From an uncultured Gemella sp. (GTDB lineage Bacteria; Bacillota; Bacilli; Staphylococcales; Gemellaceae): a DNA stretch of 29,615 nucleotides. A program made the translations under genes and the position numbers. Below the pieces are notes generated by a model. That model had not been told where the DNA came from. It worked only from the letters and a program-made list of their open reading frames with translations, and did not search any database. Of the stretch, positions 25,597 to 29,615 are shown in pieces; within the stretch, counting starts at the first letter, position 1, and each line of letters opens with the position of its first letter. The stretch covers positions 1 through 29,615 of the forward strand of contig CAKMQF010000079.1 in NCBI GenBank assembly GCA_927911745.1, read 5' to 3'.

Positions 25597-27989
25597 CTAC
25601 CTAATAATAGCTCCGTACTCTGTAAGTGCAGAAAGTACTTTATCATGTACCGCTGTTACTTCTTCATCTGTTAAAGTTTTTTGTTTATCACTATATGTAA
25701 TAGTTAAAGCTAGTGATTTCTTACCAACTAATAACTCAGCACCAACATATAAGTCGAATAATTCCACTTTAGTAATTAATTTACTATTTACTGATTCAAT
25801 TACATTATAGATATTTTGATATTCATCTTTAACATCAACTAACATAGCGATATCTCTTGTAATTTCAGGATATTTAGTTACCTCTTCATACTTAGGTTTA
25901 ACTTTACTTTCTGAAATAACTTCATCTAAATTAATTTCAAATACATATGTAGTATTTAATCCAAGCTTATCTGCAACTTGTGGGTGAACTTCTCCAATAA
26001 ATCCAATACGTTTTCCACCTAAATATACCTCAGCGAAACGTCCTGGGTGCATACCTTCAAGTTTAGATTTTTTATATATAACTTTTTCATCTAAGCCTAA
26101 ACGATCGAAAACAACTTCTAAGTACCCTTTAGCCGCGAAGAAGTCTAATGAGCTACTTTCTTTAAGCCATTTAGTTACTCTTTCTTCTCCAGTTAGCGCA
26201 GCACTTAAGTATAATGTTTCTTTAGGTTGGATATTATCATTTCCACTACCAAAGAATACACGTCCAATTTCAAGAAGTTTTAGATCTTTTTGTTTTCTAG
26301 CTACGTTGTATTGAACAGTGTTTAATAATCCTGGAACTAAACTTTGACGTAATGTCGAGTGAGTTTCAGTCATAGGCATTAATAATCTAACTTTGTGGTG
26401 ATCTTCTAAAGTATACTGCGTAGCTTCTTCTTCTGATACTAATGAATAGTTAATAGTATCATTAAATCCTAAGCTAGCATATACTGCGCGCAGATCACGT
26501 ACCATTCTTTGTGAATAAGTTAAACCACCTTTAGTAGTTTTAGAGAATTTTGGTAATGTTGAAGCTAGATTATCATATCCATAAATTCTAATAACTTCTT
26601 CAACTAAGTCTTGTTTAATTGAGATATCAGGTCTTCTAGTAGGTACTTTAACTACTAAGTTTTCTCCTGTTACTTCTACAGTAAAACTTAATCCTTCTAA
26701 AATAGCTGCAATCTCTTCAGTAGATAATGTAATTCCAAGGTAGTTGTTAATATATGAAGTAGTAATTTCTACAACTTTCTCTTCTTCTTTATTAACTACT
26801 CCAACTGAACTTTCAACTACGGCATTTGGACATAATTCTAAAATTAATTCTACTGCACGAGCAAGGGCTGCTTTTTGCATATTAGGATCAATACCTTTTT
26901 CAAATCTTGCAGAAGAATCACTTCTTAACCCATGAGCAGCTGAAGTACGACGAACTGATGTCGGATTAAAATATGCAGATTCTAAAATAATATTTTTAGT
27001 TTCTTCACTTACCTCTGTGTTTTTACCACCCATTACTCCTCCAAGAGCAATAGCGCGCGTTCCATCAGTAATTACTAAATCAGTTGTTTGTAATTTTCTC
27101 TCTTCTCCATCAAGAGTTTCTAGAACTTCACCTTCTTTAGCATCACGAACTACGATTTTATCTCCAACTAGATCTTTATCGAATGCATGCATTGGTTGAC
27201 CAAATTCTAATAGTACGAAGTTTGTAATATCTACAATGTTGTTAATAGGACGAATTCCAGAGTTCATAAGTCTTGTTTGTAACCATAGTGGCGAAGATTT
27301 CACTTCAACATTTTTCACTACTTGACCTACATAGTTTCTACAAGAATCACTTTCAATAGCAACTTGTAACGAAGTAGCTTCGTAATTTTCTTCTTTTTCT
27401 ACATCATTAAAGTCAACTTTGTTATTGTATAAAGCACCTAATTCATAAGTAAGACCACGCATACTTAATGCATCCGCTCTGTTAGGTGTAATTGATAAAT
27501 CTAAGATGTAATCATTTAAACCAAGTACTTCAACAACATCAGAGCCTAACTCTTGTTCAGTTTCAAATACGTATATACCTTCTTGATAATTTTTAGGCAC
27601 TACACTCTTACTTAATCCTAATTCAGCTAATGAACAAATCATACCTTGTGATTCTACACCACGAAGTTTAGCTTTTTTAATTTTAATTCCTGGTAATTTA
27701 GCTCCAACTTTAGCAACAATTACATATTGTCCAGCATCAACATTTGGTGCACCACAAACAATTTGCAGGTTTTCTTCTTCACCAACGTTTACTTGACATA
27801 CATTTAATTTTTCAGCATCAGGGTGTTTTTCTTTAGATACAACATATCCAACTACGACGTAGATATTTCATCTGCTAAATATTCAACACCTTCGACTTCA
27901 ATACCACCACGTGTGATTTTTTCAGCTAATGCATTTGCATTAGCTTCAACATTCGTATATTGTTTTAACCAATTATAACTTACTAACAT
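25597..27989 (-). CDS. pheT: Phenylalanyl-tRNA synthetase beta subunit (frameshifted in this sequence)
   Basis: The large subunit of the alpha2-beta2 synthetase charging tRNA-Phe, about 797 aa after repair. It starts M-L-V-S-Y-N-W-L-K at 27989 behind AGGAGG. The N-terminal frame reads to A-D-E-I-S-T-S-stop at 27856-27862. One extra base gives I-S-N-V-V-V-G-Y-V-V-S-K and continues through the EMAPII-like tRNA-binding domain (about 40-150) and the long remainder. Later landmarks are the B3/B4 editing region (R-P-I-N-N-I-V-D-I-T-N-F-V) and the C-terminal anticodon-binding domain with Y-P-E-I-T-R-D-I. It follows pheS by 12 bases. Confidence 0.95.
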
Positions 27990-28001
27990 TACTACCTCCT
28001 A

Positions 28002-29024
28002 TTAATCGTTTCTATCACTATTAAATTGTTGTAAGAATCTTACGTCATTTGTGTAGAAACTTCTAATATCGCTAATACCATATTTTAACATTGCAACACG
28101 TTCTGGTCCCATACCAAACGCAAACCCAGAGTATACCTCTGGATCAAAACCAGCCATTTTAAGAACGTTAGGGTGAACCATACCAGCTCCTAAAATTTCA
28201 AGCCATTTAATGTTTTCTTCATCATCTTCATTACCCCAAGATACATCAACCTCTACTGAAGGCTCAGTAAATGGGAAGAAACTTGGACGTAGACGGATTT
28301 TTTTATTTTCTCCGAATACAGCTTTAATAAAGTGCTCTAAAGTACCTTTAAATCACTAAATGTGATATTTTTATCTACAACTAATCCTTCAATTTGAGTA
28401 AATTGGTGAGAGTGAGTAGCATCATCATTATCACGACGGAATACTTTACCAGGACAAATAATCTTGATAGGCCCTTCTCCATTAGCTTTTAACATTTCAC
28501 GAGCTTGAACAGGAGAAGTTTGTGTTCTCATTAATAATTCATTCGTAATATAGAATGAGTCTTGCATATCACGAGCAGGGTGATCTTTAGGTAAGTTTAA
28601 CATTTCAAAGTTAAATTTATCAGTTTCTACCTCAGGTCCTTCAGCAACTGAATATCCCATAGAGATAAAGATTTCTTCAATCTCTTCAATAATTTTATTT
28701 AATGGATTAATTCCACCTAATTCAACTTTTTTACTAGGCAGAGTAACATCAATATCCTCACTAGCTAATTTTAACTCTAATGCTGCTTTAGCTAATTCAG
28801 CTTTTTTCTCTTCTAAACTATCATTAATGAAAGTTTTAACCTCATTAACAAGTTTCCCGAATGTAGGTCTTTCTTCTGGTGATAAATCACGTGCACCTTT
28901 CATAACTTCTGTTAGTGCACCTTTTTTTCCTAAAAATTTAACTCTTAGGTCATAAAGTTTTTTTTTCATCTTTAATTGTTTTAACTAATTCTAAATATTC
29001 TTTTCTTATATTCTCTAAAGTCAT
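28002..29024 (-). CDS. pheS: Phenylalanyl-tRNA synthetase alpha subunit (two frameshifts in this sequence)
   Basis: The catalytic subunit, about 340 aa after repair. It starts at 29024 (M-T-L-E-N-I-R-K) behind AAGGAGG. First break: a 9-T run (28958-28966) that should be 8, restoring [17 protein letters not shown]. Second break: CC at 28345-28346 that should be CCC, restoring F-S-D-L-K-G-T-L-E-H-F. The two errors cancel in total length. Class II motifs are visible: [14 protein letters not shown] (motif 2) and G-M-G-P-E-R-V-A-M (motif 3). It is controlled by the upstream T-box leader. Confidence 0.96.
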
Positions 29025-29085
29025 AAGTTCCTCCTTAAAAATTTAATATAAAGACATTGCTATAAGTTCTATTATTTATCCAAAA

Positions 29086-29335
29086 TAAAAAGCCCCTCAA
29101 GACTTAGTCTCAAGGGACGAATATATCGTGGTACCACCCGTATTTTAAAGCATCTTCGCTTCCTTAACATAGTTGATAACGGGTACCACCCGATTGTACT
29201 CATAGTCTACTTATACAATTACTCATAAGCTGAAAATATATTCTCAGTTCATACAACTCTTTCAGTCACGGAGTTGCTCCCTGTTAAAAACATCCAATAT
29301 ACCGTCTTAATCATCGTTTTTTGAAAAATTTATAC
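29086..29335 (-). promoter_or_regulatory. T-box riboswitch leader of pheS
   Basis: A leader of about 250 nt on the minus strand. The invariant T-box core GGGTGGTACCACG (29139-29127) is present. The terminator after it is CCCTTGAGAC (29116-29107) pairing with GTCTTGAGGGG (29103-29093), then T's. The Stem I apex is seen as AACTC-N11-GAGTT. A TTC triplet, the Phe codon, lies at 29234-29232 on the 3' side of the presumed specifier loop. Uncharged tRNA-Phe would pair with TTC and with the T-box core to allow readthrough. The full fold was not computed. A second copy of the 10-nt core lies at 29191-29182. Confidence 0.9.
29087..29116 (-). terminator. T-box-controlled terminator before pheS
   Basis: The minus-strand hairpin of 10 bp (two wobbles), loop TAA, ends in a T-run. 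It competes with the antiterminator made by the T-box core immediately upstream. Confidence 0.88.
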
Positions 29336-29340
29336 TTAAA

Positions 29341-29369
29341 ATAATAATACAAATGCTCCCGAATGTCAA
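29341..29369 (-). promoter_or_regulatory. Promoter of the pheS-pheT-plsY-folD operon
   Basis: On the minus strand, a perfect TTGACA (29369-29364), a 17-base spacer and TATTAT (29346-29341). It is the best -35 box in the window. Between this and the insertion-sequence end (29370-29486) I see only AT-rich sequence. Confidence 0.8.
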
Positions 29370-29490
29370 CAGATAAGGCTATTTGAATAATAAATTTCTT
29401 CCTGTTTTTGTATTTTCATCTCTACAAAATTATAATAATATTTATTGCAAAAACTTACTTATCACTAAATAAAGACTTCCGATTTCTGTA

Positions 29491-29538
29491 CCGACCCCAA
29501 AAAGTTAGACCAAAAAATCTAACTTTTTGGAGGTCGGT
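29491..29538. repeat. Hairpin at the IS left end covering the transposase ribosome-binding site
   Basis: CCGACC-CCAAAAAGTTAGA (29491-29509) pairs with TCTAACTTTTTGG (29518-29530) and GGTCGG (29532-29537), with a single bulged A at 29531. That is a 19-bp stem. The Shine-Dalgarno GGAGG (29529-29533) lies in its 3' arm. Confidence 0.7.
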
Positions 29539-29544
29539 ATTTTT

Positions 29545-29615
29545 ATGACTAAATATAATTTTGAATTTAAAAAGAAAGTCGTACTAGAGTATATAAATGA
29601 AAATATAAGCATAAG
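29545..29615 (+). CDS. Transposase N-terminus (IS150-like, partial)
   Basis: Twenty-three codons are visible, M-T-K-Y-N-F-E-F-K-K-K-V-V-L-E-Y-I-N-E-N-I-S-I, running off the window. The lysine-rich F-K-x-K-V-V-x-E-Y opening is typical of the helix-turn-helix N-terminus of IS3/IS150 OrfA proteins. GGAGG at 29529-29533 lies eleven bases before the ATG. Too short for a firm family call. Confidence 0.6.
   Translation, partial: MTKYNFEFKKKVVLEYINENISI

Larger units (their letters stand above)
29487..29615 (+). mobile_element. Left end of an IS3/IS150-like insertion sequence (cut by the window edge)
   Basis: From about 29487 (TGTACCGACCCCAAAAAG) the sequence becomes GC-richer and looks like the terminal repeat of IS150-group elements, followed by a transposase start. 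A near-perfect hairpin occupies 29491-29538. The right end lies outside the window, so neither terminal repeat pairing nor target duplication can be checked. Assignment to IS3/IS150 is by resemblance. Confidence 0.6.

Overview
The window is about 29.6 kb of a very AT-rich, low-GC Gram-positive (Bacillota) chromosome. Gene content (EzrA, YlxR/YlxQ, RimP, a pheS T-box, a Zur-type operator, Streptococcus-like PotD) and codon bias suggest a member of Gemella or a close relative. That is recognition from protein similarity, not a database result. Nearly everything is core housekeeping. The only mobile DNA is the left end of an IS3/IS150-like insertion sequence at the far right edge.

Layout from left to right: a small membrane-anchored FxLYD-type protein (+); the spermidine/putrescine ABC operon regulator-potA-potB-potC-potD (-); an RluA-family pseudouridine synthase (+); frr-pyrH with two small genes (DUF896 and yneF) downstream (-); tsf and rpsB (-), with a foldable rpsB leader; a zinc uptake operon znuA-znuC-znuB (+) under a near-consensus Zur box; ezrA (-); a free methionine-R-sulfoxide reductase (+); a YkpA-type ABC-F protein (-); the rimP-nusA-ylxR-ylxQ-infB-rbfA translation/transcription operon (-); a glyoxalase-like VOC protein and a DegV/FakB protein (-); secE-nusG (-); and pheS-pheT-plsY-folD (-) behind a T-box leader. 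Convergent units are separated by clear Rho-independent terminators.

The most conspicuous global property is that thirteen genes carry fourteen apparent single-base frameshifts: potD, yneF, rpsB, znuA, znuB, ezrA, ABC-F, ylxR, nusA, degV, plsY, pheT, and pheS twice. Most fall in short homopolymers, and they hit indispensable genes such as rpsB, nusA and pheST. In every case the protein continues perfectly in the next frame. I read these as sequencing or assembly indels and give each as one full-length gene.

I do not see a novel defence, biosynthetic or mobile system. The items most worth a second look are regulatory: a pheS T-box leader with its 10-nt core sequence present twice, a possible small RNA on the + strand between the ABC-F gene and rbfA, a structured rpsB leader, a perfect 11-bp inverted repeat in front of the polyamine operon, the Zur box and histidine-rich tail of the zinc-uptake system, and a hairpin that would mask the transposase ribosome-binding site.
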